A stretch of DNA of 64,000 nucleotides, from contig NZ_JAEKPD010000007.1 of NCBI RefSeq assembly GCF_016412875.1, forward strand, positions 186,001 to 250,000, read 5' to 3'. This DNA is from Palleronia pontilimi. Lineage in GTDB: Bacteria; Pseudomonadota; Alphaproteobacteria; Rhodobacterales; Rhodobacteraceae. This document shows positions 16,599 through 25,507 of the stretch, piece after piece; within the stretch, counting starts at the first letter, position 1, and every line of letters begins with the position of its first letter. The notes under the pieces were generated by a model, which was not told the origin of the DNA, did no database searches, and saw only the letters and a list, made by a program, of their open reading frames with translations. The translations under genes and the position numbers were made by a program.

Positions 16599-18731
16599 GT
16601 GACAGCTATGAGACGGCTCGCCTGCACGGCCTGCGCGATGCTTCTGGCAGGCGCTGGCGCATCCCACGCCGATTTCGAACGCCCGACGCTGAACCTATAC
16701 GGCGTGACCGGTGCCATCGACACGCCCACGGCTTTGGACCAGCCCGAGGGCGAGCTGGCTCTGACCGTCGGGTATTTCGGCAATATCACCCGCGGAACCC
16801 TGTCGTTTCAGGGCTTGCCCGCGGTGCAGGGCGCATTCCGCTATACCCGCTTCGGTGGCCTGAACCTTCAGGATGAAGAGAATTACGAGAACTATCTGGA
16901 CCGCAGCTTCGACATTTCGATCCGGCTGCTGAAGGAAAGCCGCTTCCTGCCCGCGATCAAGGTCGGCCTGCAGGATTTCGCGGGAACGGGCTTTTCGTCC
17001 GCGGAATATGTGGTCGCCACCAAGACCTTCGGCGACCGCCTGGCGGTCACGGCGGGTCTGGGATGGGGGCGTCTGGGAAGTTACAAGCCCATCGGCAGCC
17101 TCGGCGAGCGCGGCGAGACCGAGGTAGGAAAGGGCGGCAATTTCAACATCGAGGAATGGTTTTCGGGCGACGTAGCCCCCTTTGCGAGCGTCATCTACCG
17201 CCCCACGGACCGCTTGACGCTTCTGGCCGAATATAGCTCGGACATCTACGAGCTCGAGCAGGGGACCGATCGGTCCGACAGGATCCTGACCCGCGATAGC
17301 CCGCTGAATTTCGGCGTCACCTATCGCGTCAACAACGCCGCGACGCTGGGCGCCTATTACATGTACGGCTCGGAAATCGGAGTGAAAGTCAGCTTTGTCG
17401 GCAATCCGAACCGCCCGCCGGTGCCCGCCAGCGTCGGGCCCGCGCCGCCGCCGCTGCTGGCCCGCCCGTCGCGCCAGGCCGCGCCCGACAAGTGGGTGGA
17501 AACCTGGGCGCAGAACCCCCGCACGCAGTCGGTGCTGCTGACGGCGCTGGACAAGGTGGTCGAGGAACAAGGGCTCGAGATCGAGTCCTTCGAAGTCATC
17601 AGCCCGAACGTCGTCGAGGTGCGGTTCCGCAACAGCCGCTACAACGCGAACGCGCAGGCCGTGGGGCGCATGGCGCGCGCGCTGGCGTCGACCATGCCCG
17701 CCTCGGTCGAGACGTTCCGCATCGTGCCCAGCGTTGTCGGCCTGCCCGCGTCGACGGTCGTCATCCGCCGTTCCGATCTTGAAGCCCTGGTCTATGCGCC
17801 GAACGCGGCGGCGCAGCTGAACGCCGTCGCGGGGATCGAGGACGCGCGCGCATCGAACCCGGGCGCGTCGCTGAACCCCGACATGTTCCCGCGCTTCGAC
17901 TGGTCCATCGGGCCCTACGCGCAGCGCCTGCTGTTCCAGCCGTCGTCGCCGTTCCGGTATTCGGTGGGCGTCCGCGCGGGCGCCACCTACGAGCCGCGGC
18001 CCGGCGTGGTGTTGTCCGGCTCGGTCACGAAGCGATTGTTCGGAAACCTGACCGAGGACACGACCGAGAGCAATTCGGTGCTGCCCAAGGTCCGGACCGA
18101 TTTCAAGAAATACAACGAAGAGGGCGATCCCGCGCTGCAGACCCTGACGGCCGCCTATTACTTCAAGCCGGGCCCGAACCTCTATGGCCGGGTGACGGCG
18201 GGCTACCTGGAGCGCATGTTTGGCGGCCTGTCGACCGAGCTTCTGTGGAAGCCGGTGCAAAGCCGCCTGGGCCTTGGGATCGAGCTCAACTACGTCAAGC
18301 AGCGCGAGTTCGATCAGCAATTCGGGTTCCGGGACTACTCGGTCGCGACGGGGCACGTGTCGGCCTATTACGAGCTGAACGACAAGTTCGACGTGCGGCT
18401 GGACGTGGGCCGCTACCTGGCGGGCGACGTGGGCGCGACACTGGCGTTGAGCCGCGTCTTCGACAATGGCTGGCGGGTGAGCGCATTCGCCACCAAGACC
18501 GACGTGTCGGCCGAGGAATTCGGCGAAGGATCCTTCGACAAGGGGATTTCCGTGTCGATCCCGGTGGCCTGGTTCACCGGGCGGCCCACGCAGCAATCGT
18601 TGAGCACCACGCTGCGCCCCGTGACGCGCGATGGCGGGGCGCGGCTGTCCGTGGACGGTCGGCTTTACGGCCGGGTGAACGGCTACCACGAAGACGGGCT
18701 GGATGACCAATGGGGCCGGGTATGGAGATGA
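16599..18731 (+). CDS. yjbH: YjbH-family outer-membrane exopolysaccharide protein
   Basis: About 710 residues with a signal peptide cut near GAGASHA. It is rich in alternating beta strands over its whole length and contains paired YjbH (DUF940) regions; the mature start DFERPTLNLYGVTGAIDTPTA is typical of the family. YjbH/GfcD proteins are outer-membrane barrels encoded with yjbEFG in exopolysaccharide or group 4 capsule loci. I choose GTG at 16599, with AGGAAGGGG 7 bases upstream; ATG at 16608 is also possible. It overlaps the following YjbF gene region (tgGAGATGA). The exact role in export is not established. Confidence 0.85.
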   Translation: MTAMRRLACTACAMLLAGAGASHADFERPTLNLYGVTGAIDTPTALDQPEGELALTVGYFGNITRGTLSFQGLPAVQGAFRYTRFGGLNLQDEENYENYLDRSFDISIRLLKESRFLPAIKVGLQDFAGTGFSSAEYVVATKTFGDRLAVTAGLGWGRLGSYKPIGSLGERGETEVGKGGNFNIEEWFSGDVAPFASVIYRPTDRLTLLAEYSSDIYELEQGTDRSDRILTRDSPLNFGVTYRVNNAATLGAYYMYGSEIGVKVSFVGNPNRPPVPASVGPAPPPLLARPSRQAAPDKWVETWAQNPRTQSVLLTALDKVVEEQGLEIESFEVISPNVVEVRFRNSRYNANAQAVGRMARALASTMPASVETFRIVPSVVGLPASTVVIRRSDLEALVYAPNAAAQLNAVAGIEDARASNPGASLNPDMFPRFDWSIGPYAQRLLFQPSSPFRYSVGVRAGATYEPRPGVVLSGSVTKRLFGNLTEDTTESNSVLPKVRTDFKKYNEEGDPALQTLTAAYYFKPGPNLYGRVTAGYLERMFGGLSTELLWKPVQSRLGLGIELNYVKQREFDQQFGFRDYSVATGHVSAYYELNDKFDVRLDVGRYLAGDVGATLALSRVFDNGWRVSAFATKTDVSAEEFGEGSFDKGISVSIPVAWFTGRPTQQSLSTTLRPVTRDGGARLSVDGRLYGRVNGYHEDGLDDQWGRVWR

Positions 18732-18733
18732 CC

Positions 18734-19399
18734 ATGACAGCGCGCCTGCCGATCCTCGCGCTGATCGCGCTGACCGCGATCGCGGGATGCTCGAACCGCG
18801 ACAGCTCGGACGAGCGGGGGCTGACGCGCGAGGTCGTCGGCGCGCTGTCCTCCGTGTTCCGGCGGGGCGACGATGCCAGCACCCGCATCACCCTGACCGA
18901 TGCGCAGCTGAACGCGTCCCCGGCCGATCTGATGCTGATGAAAGTGCCCGAGCTCGGCAGCGAGGCGGGCCTGGTGACCCACGCGCAGAACCGCGACGTG
19001 ACCACCTGGATCACGCCGGACGGCACCGCCGTGTCGCTGAAGGACGGCCAGGTCGTCAGCACCGCGGGCTTCGGCAGCGATATCGCCAGCGCGCAGGTTC
19101 CCGACCTGCGCGGGGGGGCCGAGCGCGTGGTGCGCGACCATTACCGGCTGCTGGGCGACGAGGATATCCACCTGATCCGCTACTTCTGCGCGCTGCGCCG
19201 GTCCGGCGACACGGTCAGCGTCACCGGCCGCAGCTTCGCGACCACCCGCATCGACGAGGAGTGTCGCACCGAAGACGGTCAGACCGCGCAGAACGTCTAT
19301 TGGATCGACGGGCGTGGCGTGGTGCGCCAGTCGCGCCAGTTCGTGTCGCCGCAGCTGGGCTATATCGAGCTGCAGGCGGTCCATACCGGCCTGCGCTAG
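18734..19399 (+). CDS. yjbF: YjbF/GfcB-family lipoprotein
   Basis: 221 residues. A lipoprotein signal (LIALTAIAGC, Cys at about residue 19) is followed by a YjbF/GfcB domain of group 4 capsule and exopolysaccharide loci. The start ATG lies three bases after the yjbH stop, with GGAG at 18724-18727 serving it. An ATG at 18728 overlapping the stop is a second option. The pairing with yjbH supports the assignment. yjbE and yjbG are missing from this window. Its stop codon lies on the same CTAG tetranucleotide as the stop of the convergent sugar transferase gene. Confidence 0.82.
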   Translation: MTARLPILALIALTAIAGCSNRDSSDERGLTREVVGALSSVFRRGDDASTRITLTDAQLNASPADLMLMKVPELGSEAGLVTHAQNRDVTTWITPDGTAVSLKDGQVVSTAGFGSDIASAQVPDLRGGAERVVRDHYRLLGDEDIHLIRYFCALRRSGDTVSVTGRSFATTRIDEECRTEDGQTAQNVYWIDGRGVVRQSRQFVSPQLGYIELQAVHTGLR

Positions 19400-20007
19400 G
19401 CCCGGTCCAGCACCTTGCGCGCCGTCTCGGCCATGAGCTTCAGGTCCAGGCACAGGTCGCGGTTGCGCTGGTAGATCAGGTCCAGCGCCGCCTTGCGCGG
19501 CACGCAGCGGCGGCAATAGACGGCTTCGGTTTCCGCCCCGGTGGCGCAGGCGGCCAGCAGCCGCTCTTCGTGTCCGTGGAAGCGCAAGGTCGCCAGCCCG
19601 GTGATGCCCGGGCGGCTGCGCAGGACGCGTTCGTAGAGGTCCGGAAACAGCTCGGTATAGCGGCGCAGCGGCGGGCGCGGCCCGACGAAGCTGATATCGC
19701 CGCGGATCACGTTCCAGAGCTGCGGAAGCTCGTCCAGGCGGGTGCGCCGCAGGGCGCGGCCGATGGGCGTGATCCGGTCGGACTTGTCGCCCCCGGTGAC
19801 GCCGCCATCGCCCGGATCGGGACGCATGGTGCGGAATTTCCACAGCACGAACGGATCGTCCAACCCGCGCATCCGCTCGGACGGGTAGAATACGGGGCGT
19901 CCCGACTGGATCAGCACCAGCGCCGCGATGACCAGGATCGGGATCAGCAGCACCGTTCCCATGAGCAGGGCCAGTGTCAGGTCGAAAAGGCGTTTGGCGG
20001 GCGTCAT
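19396..20007 (-). CDS. Monotopic sugar-phosphate transferase (PglC/WcaJ-C type)
   Basis: 203 residues, consisting only of the catalytic domain of bacterial sugar transferases. One N-terminal hydrophobic segment (residues ~12-34) would anchor it as a re-entrant helix. The catalytic Asp-Glu dyad is in [11 protein letters not shown] (D92-E93), followed by [12 protein letters not shown]. These enzymes attach sugar phosphate to undecaprenyl phosphate, the first step in building a polysaccharide repeat. It overlaps the upstream SDR gene by ATGA. The donor sugar cannot be read from sequence; the CapD-type product is a candidate. Confidence 0.9.
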   Translation of the reverse strand: MTPAKRLFDLTLALLMGTVLLIPILVIAALVLIQSGRPVFYPSERMRGLDDPFVLWKFRTMRPDPGDGGVTGGDKSDRITPIGRALRRTRLDELPQLWNVIRGDISFVGPRPPLRRYTELFPDLYERVLRSRPGITGLATLRFHGHEERLLAACATGAETEAVYCRRCVPRKAALDLIYQRNRDLCLDLKLMAETARKVLDRA

Positions 20008-20834
20008 GGGGGGGACATATCGGTTGCACGGACCTCCGACCAGAGCGCGTCCGCCGACTGCTCCGGCACGTCCCAGAACCCCGCCAGGCGCGCGGTGTCG
20101 AGATTGGCGTAGGCCACGGCGCCCTGCGGCGCGGGGATGCGCGCGGGGTCCACGCCCGCCGCCCGGAAGATGTCGAGCATGGGGATCGGCCTGCGCGCGG
20201 CCACGTTCAGCACCGGCGGCAGCGCCCGCCCGTGGGCCACCGCGGCGGCGAGCGACGCGAGGCAGCGGGCCAGCGCGACCGGGCCGATGAAGCTGCGCAT
20301 GGGCGCGTCGGGCGCGTCCGGGAAGGCGTCGAGCCGGGCGGCCCCGGCGTCGATGGCCAGGAAGGGTTGCGCCGCGCCCGCCACGTTGGCCAGCCGCAGC
20401 GCGGTGACATCGGGCGCCCGCGTGGCGTGCTCCATGGCGAGCTTGGCCTCGGCATAGGCGCCGCGCGGGTCCGCAGGGGCGTCTTCGCCGACCGGATCGC
20501 GCGGTGTCGGCCCGTAGATGGACGAGGACGAGGTCACGAACACATGCGCCGCGTTCCAGCGACGGGCGGCGTCCACGCCCGCCTGGGCGAGGCGGGTATT
20601 CTCGGACAGGTCGCCGCCGGTGACGGGCGTGACGCCTGCCAGGACGACGACGCTGGCGCCGTGGGCGGCGGGGCAGGGCGGCGGCGCGCCGATCAGGTTC
20701 CAGACCAGGTCACCGCTGCGGCCCACGCGCAGGAACGGCACACCCGCCTGGTGCCAGGCGCGGCAGACCCGACGCCCCACGAGCCCGCCCGCACCGATCA
20801 GCACCACGGGTCGCGCCGTCGTGGCTTGTGACAT
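20004..20834 (-). CDS. NAD-dependent epimerase/dehydratase (SDR)
   Basis: 276 residues of the extended SDR family. The N-terminus VVLIGAGGLVGRRV is the nucleotide-binding Gly-rich turn. SSSSIYG and YAEAKLAME provide the Ser and the YxxxK catalytic pair. It likely modifies an NDP-sugar for the polysaccharide assembled by the adjoining transferase. The start used here has GAGG about ten bases upstream; an ATG four codons earlier is possible. It diverges from the export gene with 99 bases between, which should hold both promoters. Substrate unknown. Confidence 0.82.
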   Translation of the reverse strand: MSQATTARPVVLIGAGGLVGRRVCRAWHQAGVPFLRVGRSGDLVWNLIGAPPPCPAAHGASVVVLAGVTPVTGGDLSENTRLAQAGVDAARRWNAAHVFVTSSSSIYGPTPRDPVGEDAPADPRGAYAEAKLAMEHATRAPDVTALRLANVAGAAQPFLAIDAGAARLDAFPDAPDAPMRSFIGPVALARCLASLAAAVAHGRALPPVLNVAARRPIPMLDIFRAAGVDPARIPAPQGAVAYANLDTARLAGFWDVPEQSADALWSEVRATDMSPP

Positions 20835-20933
20835 CGACTGCCTCATACGCGATTGCCTTCCCGGCCTATCCTAGTATCTTGAGCGCGCGGGCGAAACGGC
20901 CCCATTCTGCCCTGCTGCCGCAAGGAGATACCA

Positions 20934-22049
20934 GTGAATCGACGGATCGGAACCGCCTGTCTTGGCGGGCTTCTCCTTTTTGCGCTCGCCGCTTGCTCGG
21001 GCTTGCCGCGCGGCTCTGCGATTCGCTCGGAAATCAGCCGACCGGCGGCTGCGGAAGCGTCGGATTATGCCTTCTACCCGGTGACCCGGGCGCTGTTGCC
21101 CACGGTCGCGGCCTGGCCATCGGTCAACACGGTGCCCACCGACGGCTGGCCGCGGGCGCAGAACGGCGCGCTGGGCCAGTTGATCCGGCCCGGGGACACG
21201 GTGGCGATCCGGATCTGGGACAGTTCCGAGAACTCGCTTCTGACGGGGATCGAAGAGCGCTCGACCTCGCTGGGCGAGATGGTCGTGAGCCCCGGCGGCT
21301 CGGTCTTCGTGCCCTACGTGGGCGATGTCCGGATCGCGGGGGTGAGCCCGCAAAGCGCACGGCTGGCCATCCAGAACCGGTTGTCGGCCATCGCACCGTC
21401 GTCGCAGGTGCAGCTGGCGCTAGCCGAAGGCACGCAGAACGCCGTGTCGGTGGCCGCGGGCGTGAACAGCCCCGGCCTTGTGCCGCTGCGCGATCGCAAC
21501 ACCACCGTGCTGTCGGTGATCAGCCAGTCGGGCGGCGTTTCGCCGACCTTGCGCAATCCGCGGATCCGGCTGCAACGCGGACAGAAGAATTACTCGACCT
21601 CGCTCAAGCGGCTCTATGAGAACCCGGATGCGAATGCGTTGGTCCATTCGGGCGATACGATTATCGTGGAACAGGACGATCGCTACTTCCTGGCGCTGGG
21701 TGCGGCGGGCAAGGAAGATGTCATCTATTTCCCCCAGGACCGCGTGACCGCGCTCGAGGCGATATCGCTGATCGGCGGGATCACCGACACGCGCGCCGAT
21801 CCCGAGGGCGTGCTTGTGCTGCGGGAATACCCGGCCTCGGCGCTGGACGCGGGCCTGCGCGGTCCCCGGCAGCAGCGGGTGGTTTTCGCCATCGACCTGA
21901 CCACGGCGGATGGGCTTTTCAGTGCCAAGAACCTGCAGATCATGCCCGGCGACGTGGTGCTTGCGACCGAGTCGCCGGTCAGCTCGATCCAGGTGGCGCT
22001 GTCGCTTTTCGGCGGCGGGCTAGGCTTCGCGCGGCAATTGTCGAACTGA
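20934..22049 (+). CDS. Polysaccharide export lipoprotein (Wza/GfcE type)
   Basis: 371 residues. A lipoprotein signal ends in LFALAAC (Cys ~21). A poly-export domain follows (LIRPGDTVAIRIWDSSE, SPGGSVFVPYVGDVRIAG), then SLBB-like beta repeats (VNSPGLVPLRD, EDVIYFPQDRVTALEAISLIGG). Wza-type proteins form the outer-membrane channel for capsule or exopolysaccharide. The start is GTG with AAGGAG 6 bases before it. The inner-membrane co-polymerase Wzc usually encoded nearby is absent from this window. Two hairpins follow the stop codon. Confidence 0.88.
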   Translation: MNRRIGTACLGGLLLFALAACSGLPRGSAIRSEISRPAAAEASDYAFYPVTRALLPTVAAWPSVNTVPTDGWPRAQNGALGQLIRPGDTVAIRIWDSSENSLLTGIEERSTSLGEMVVSPGGSVFVPYVGDVRIAGVSPQSARLAIQNRLSAIAPSSQVQLALAEGTQNAVSVAAGVNSPGLVPLRDRNTTVLSVISQSGGVSPTLRNPRIRLQRGQKNYSTSLKRLYENPDANALVHSGDTIIVEQDDRYFLALGAAGKEDVIYFPQDRVTALEAISLIGGITDTRADPEGVLVLREYPASALDAGLRGPRQQRVVFAIDLTTADGLFSAKNLQIMPGDVVLATESPVSSIQVALSLFGGGLGFARQLSN

Positions 22050-22067
22050 CGGAACCGCTCGGCGGTG

Positions 22068-22112
22068 CGCGTTTTCTTGAGAAAACGCGGAACGGAATTT
22101 TCGAAAGTTCCG
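22068..22112. terminator. Two adjacent A/T-stem hairpins between convergent genes
   Basis: The first hairpin pairs CGCGTTTTC (22068-22076) with GAAAACGCG (22081-22089) around TTGA. The second pairs CGGAA (22093-22097) with TTCCG (22108-22112) around a TTTCGAAA palindrome. They lie between the convergent export and ggpS genes and could stop transcription in both directions. The same kind of palindrome occurs at 29169-29189 and 63708-63750. Confidence 0.6.
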
Positions 22113-22128
22113 TCGCCCCGTCCGGCCG

Positions 22129-23619
22129 TCAGGGCGCGATCTGGCCGTCCTCGCCCGAAAAGCCCGCCATCTGGTCTTCGGCCCAGGCGCGCACGTCGTA
22201 TTTCGCGATGGTCGCGCGCATGTCCTTCATCCGCGCTTCCTGCTCTTCTTCCGACATCTCCAGCGCCTGCAGCAGCGCGCGGTCCATGCTTTTGTGCGAG
22301 AACGGGTTGGCCAGCACCGCCGAGCCCATTTCCACCGCGGCACCGGCGAATTCCGACAGCACCAGCGCGCCGCGATTGTCGCTGCGGCAGGCGGCGAATT
22401 CCTTGGCCACCAGGTTCATCCCGTCGGCCAGCGGCGTGATCCAGGCCACGTCCGCCGCGCGGTAATAGGCCACCAGGTCGTCGAACGGGATCGCCCGCGA
22501 GAACAGCGTCACCGGCGTCCAGTCGAACGTGCCGAAGCGGCCGTTGATGCGGCCCACGGTCTGCTCGATCTCGTTCTGGATACCCTCGTAGACGGTCATG
22601 TTGCGGTTGGCGCTGACCGAGACGTGCAGCAGCCGCACCTTGCCGTGCAGGTGGGGGTTTTCGTCCAGCACCCGCTCGAAGCTCATCAGCTGGTCGGTGC
22701 CGCCCTTGGTGTAATCGGTGCGGCCCACCGACAGGACCATGGACACGTCGCCCAGTTCCTCGCGGATGGCCTGAGCGGCGGCGCGGGTTTCTTCGGTACC
22801 GGCGCGGCCCGCGATGTAGTCCATGTCAACCCCGACGGGGGAGGCCTGGACGTGCACCCGGTGGCCCTGCCAGGTCACTTCTTGTGCCACGCGCCGTTCG
22901 CTCAGCGCCACGTGTTCGCGGATGAAATCCGGGTTCACGGGCTGGCGCGGGCCGGTCTGCACGTCGAAAAGCGATTCGGCGACACCGACGAAATTGGCGG
23001 CATAGCGCGGGATGTGGAAGCCCACCACGTCGGCGGCCAGCAGCGATTCCATGATCTCGCGGCGCCAGGGCAGCACGTTGAACATATCCGCGGCGGGGAA
23101 GGGGGTGTGGTGGAAGAAGCTGATCCGCAGGTCGGGGCGTAGCTTGCGCAGATAGCCGGGCACCAGCCACAGGTTGTAGTCGTGCACCCAGACCACCGCG
23201 CCCTGCGCCGCCTCGTTGGCGGCGGCTTCGGCGAAGGCCCAATTCACCTCGCGGAAGGTGGGCCAGTCGACGGGGTCGTAGTCGTATTTTTCCTTGAAGC
23301 TGTGCAGGATCGGCCAGAACGCTTCCTTGGACGTGACGTGGTAGAAGGATTTCACCTGCGCTTCGGTCAGGGGCAGGCGCGACACGGAATAGGTGCCATA
23401 GCTGTCTTCGATTTCCACGACCCGCTCGAAATCGGGGTCCGTGGGCGTGTCGGACAGTTTCCACGCCACCCAGGCCCCCTTGTCCACGCGCCCGAAAAAC
23501 GACTTCAGGGTCGGGACGATGCCATTGGGGCTTTTGTTTTCCTTGAAGACGGTCCGGCCGTTTTCCTCGACCTCTTCGTAGGGCTGGCGGTGATAGACGA
23601 TGACAAGATCTGACGGCAT
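22129..23619 (-). CDS. ggpS: Glucosylglycerol-phosphate synthase (GT20)
   Basis: 496 residues, the length of cyanobacterial GgpS. GgpS joins ADP-glucose and glycerol 3-phosphate to glucosylglycerol phosphate, the precursor of a compatible solute. The N-terminus VIVYHRQPYEEV and then SPNGIVPTLKSFF are GgpS-like; trehalose-phosphate synthases (OtsA) share the fold but open differently. Later GT20 features are present: HDYNLWLVPGYLR, FFHHTPFP, SVGRTDYTKGG and ADGMNLVAKEF. It starts within the stop of the HAD gene (TGATG), and gpsA heads the operon. This context supports GgpS over OtsA strongly. Confidence 0.88.
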   Translation of the reverse strand: MPSDLVIVYHRQPYEEVEENGRTVFKENKSPNGIVPTLKSFFGRVDKGAWVAWKLSDTPTDPDFERVVEIEDSYGTYSVSRLPLTEAQVKSFYHVTSKEAFWPILHSFKEKYDYDPVDWPTFREVNWAFAEAAANEAAQGAVVWVHDYNLWLVPGYLRKLRPDLRISFFHHTPFPAADMFNVLPWRREIMESLLAADVVGFHIPRYAANFVGVAESLFDVQTGPRQPVNPDFIREHVALSERRVAQEVTWQGHRVHVQASPVGVDMDYIAGRAGTEETRAAAQAIREELGDVSMVLSVGRTDYTKGGTDQLMSFERVLDENPHLHGKVRLLHVSVSANRNMTVYEGIQNEIEQTVGRINGRFGTFDWTPVTLFSRAIPFDDLVAYYRAADVAWITPLADGMNLVAKEFAACRSDNRGALVLSEFAGAAVEMGSAVLANPFSHKSMDRALLQALEMSEEEQEARMKDMRATIAKYDVRAWAEDQMAGFSGEDGQIAP

Positions 23620-24395
23620 CAGGCTTCCTCGGGCAGGTCGTGCAATTCGAATTCGGCGACCGCTTCGATGATCCCGGCGGCCCCGATGGCGGTCGCGACA
23701 TGGACATGGGACAGGGGCGACACGCGGTCCACCAGCGCCGCTTCGGCCCCGCCGACGGCCACGGCCGGAAGGCCGCATTCCAGCATGGACAGGTCGTTCA
23801 GCGTGTCGCCCGCGCAGAGCACCTTGTTGGGCGCAATGCCCAGATGGGCCACCAGCCGCTTCAGCGACGGGCCCTTGCTGATGCCCCTGGGCAGGACGTC
23901 GAAATACTTGTTGTCCGAGGTCAGCGGATCGAACCCCATGTCGCGCACCCGCTCGCAGATGGCGGGGTCGAAATCGTCGGGGTTCATGTCGTAGCTGACG
24001 CGGTAGCGGAACTCGGTCGGCTGCAGCGTCAGGCCCGGGGCGTCGGCCAGCTCGGCGCGGATACGTTCGCCCGCATCGCCCCATTTCTCGGCGATCTCGA
24101 CCTCGAGCGACTTGATCGGCGACACGCGCTTGTTCTCGATCTGCGCGATGGTGGTGCCCACGTCGCCCACGACGTATTCGGGCCAGGGCACGCCGCCGTC
24201 GCAGAGTTCGGCGATGAAATCGGGGTCGCGGCCGGTCACGAAGATCAGCCCGATGGTCGAGCGATTGACCTCGATCCAGTCATAGAGCCTGCGGCGGTCG
24301 CCGTCGCTGCCACCCAGGAAGGTGCCGTCCAGGTCGGTGGCCAGCACGAAACGGCGGCCCCCCATATCCGAGCCGGGAACGAATTCGTCACTCAT
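23619..24395 (-). CDS. HAD-family phosphatase, probable glucosylglycerol-phosphate phosphatase
   Basis: 258 residues of the HAD-IIB type. Motif I DLDGTF gives the nucleophile D21 and the acid/base D23; motif III/IV is near SKGPSLKRL and CAGDTLNDLSML. It resembles sucrose-phosphate phosphatases and the phosphatase half of bifunctional GgpPS enzymes. The gene is locked between gpsA and ggpS by four-base and one-base overlaps, so removing phosphate from glucosylglycerol phosphate is the natural role. In some bacteria the two activities are one polypeptide; here they are separate. Substrate is inferred from context. Confidence 0.8.
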   Translation of the reverse strand: MSDEFVPGSDMGGRRFVLATDLDGTFLGGSDGDRRRLYDWIEVNRSTIGLIFVTGRDPDFIAELCDGGVPWPEYVVGDVGTTIAQIENKRVSPIKSLEVEIAEKWGDAGERIRAELADAPGLTLQPTEFRYRVSYDMNPDDFDPAICERVRDMGFDPLTSDNKYFDVLPRGISKGPSLKRLVAHLGIAPNKVLCAGDTLNDLSMLECGLPAVAVGGAEAALVDRVSPLSHVHVATAIGAAGIIEAVAEFELHDLPEEA

Positions 24396-25507
24396 GCGTG
24401 CTCTCCAAATGGATGGTCCAGGGAAATGCCGAGCGCCTTGGGCTCGGCTTCGATGGGCCGCGCCCAGAGGTCGCGGAAGGTATGTGTCAGGTCCGCGCCC
24501 TGGTGCAGCACGGCGTGGACCGCTTCGCAGATGGGCAGGCTTACACCGATGCGCCCCGCCAGGTCTATGACCGAGATCGCGTTCACTTCGCCTTCGACCA
24601 CGACCGGCTTGCCGTCGAAGCAGTCTTCGCGCTTCAGGCCTTTGCCCAGCTGCGTGCCCAGGCTCATGTTCCGCGACGTGGTGGACGAGCAGGTCAGGGT
24701 CAGGTCGCCCGCGCCAGACAGGCCGGTGACGGTTTCGCGCCGCCCGCCCAGCACTTCGGCCAGCGTCTTCATCTCGTCCATGCCGCGGGTGATCAGGGCC
24801 GCGCGCGTGTTCTCGGCGAAGCCCGCGCCCGACATCATGCCGCAGGCGATGGCGATGACGTTCTTTACCGCGCCGCCGATCTCGACCCCCACCAGGTCGT
24901 CGCTGATATAGGGGCGGAAGGATTCGCTGCTCATCGAGATCGCGAGCCGCGCGGCGGGGCTGTCCTGCGGGTCCAGGCGATCACGGTAGCGGAAATGGAA
25001 GGCGACCGTGGCGGCCGTGGGATGGGCCAGCACGGTTTCGCGGGCGAAGGTCGGACCCGACAGCGCGCCGATGGGGTGTCCGGGCAGCTCCTCGGCCGCG
25101 ACTTCGCCCAGCAGCAGGCCGGTGCGCGCCTCGATCCCCTTGGCGCAGAGCGCCACCGGCACGCCGTCCGGCAGGTGCGGCTTCAGCTGCGCGCAGATCT
25201 TGCGCAGCGTCGTCGACGGCGTGACGATCAGCACCGCATCCGCCTTCGACAGCGCGTGGGCCATGTCGGTCGTCGCCTCGATCCCCGGCGGCAGGGCGAT
25301 GCCGGGCAGGTATTTCGGATTTTCCGAGCGGGTCGCGATGGCGTCCACGATCTTGGCGTCGCGGCCCCAGATCACGACCTCGCGCCCCGCGCGCCGTGCG
25401 ACGGTAGCCAGGGCCGTGCCCCAGGACCCGGCCCCGATCACGGCGATCCGGGTATAGGGCGTGGCCAGCGTGGGCAGCAGGTGCCGGTCTTTCTTGCTGA
25501 GAGTCAT
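24392..25507 (-). CDS. gpsA: NAD(P)-dependent glycerol-3-phosphate dehydrogenase
   Basis: 371 residues, slightly longer than typical GpsA because of an N-terminal stretch before IAVIGAGSWGTALA (NAD(P) site). SGPTFARE, the GGAVKNVIAIACG segment with the catalytic Lys, and GLSGAGDLTLTCSS are all family signatures. It reduces dihydroxyacetone phosphate to sn-glycerol 3-phosphate. The gene overlaps the HAD gene by ATGA, so it would supply the acceptor for GgpS directly, as well as phospholipid synthesis if it is the only copy. I start at MTLSKKDRH; upstream codons up to 25633 have no family match. Confidence 0.92.
   Translation of the reverse strand: MTLSKKDRHLLPTLATPYTRIAVIGAGSWGTALATVARRAGREVVIWGRDAKIVDAIATRSENPKYLPGIALPPGIEATTDMAHALSKADAVLIVTPSTTLRKICAQLKPHLPDGVPVALCAKGIEARTGLLLGEVAAEELPGHPIGALSGPTFARETVLAHPTAATVAFHFRYRDRLDPQDSPAARLAISMSSESFRPYISDDLVGVEIGGAVKNVIAIACGMMSGAGFAENTRAALITRGMDEMKTLAEVLGGRRETVTGLSGAGDLTLTCSSTTSRNMSLGTQLGKGLKREDCFDGKPVVVEGEVNAISVIDLAGRIGVSLPICEAVHAVLHQGADLTHTFRDLWARPIEAEPKALGISLDHPFGEHA

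Noticed and set aside
22129-24084. Trehalose-6-phosphate synthase (OtsA) as the identity of the GT20 gene
   Set aside because: The N-terminus and the gpsA-HAD context fit glucosylglycerol-phosphate synthase better, and no trehalose-phosphatase pair is present. OtsA is kept as a lower-probability alternative.
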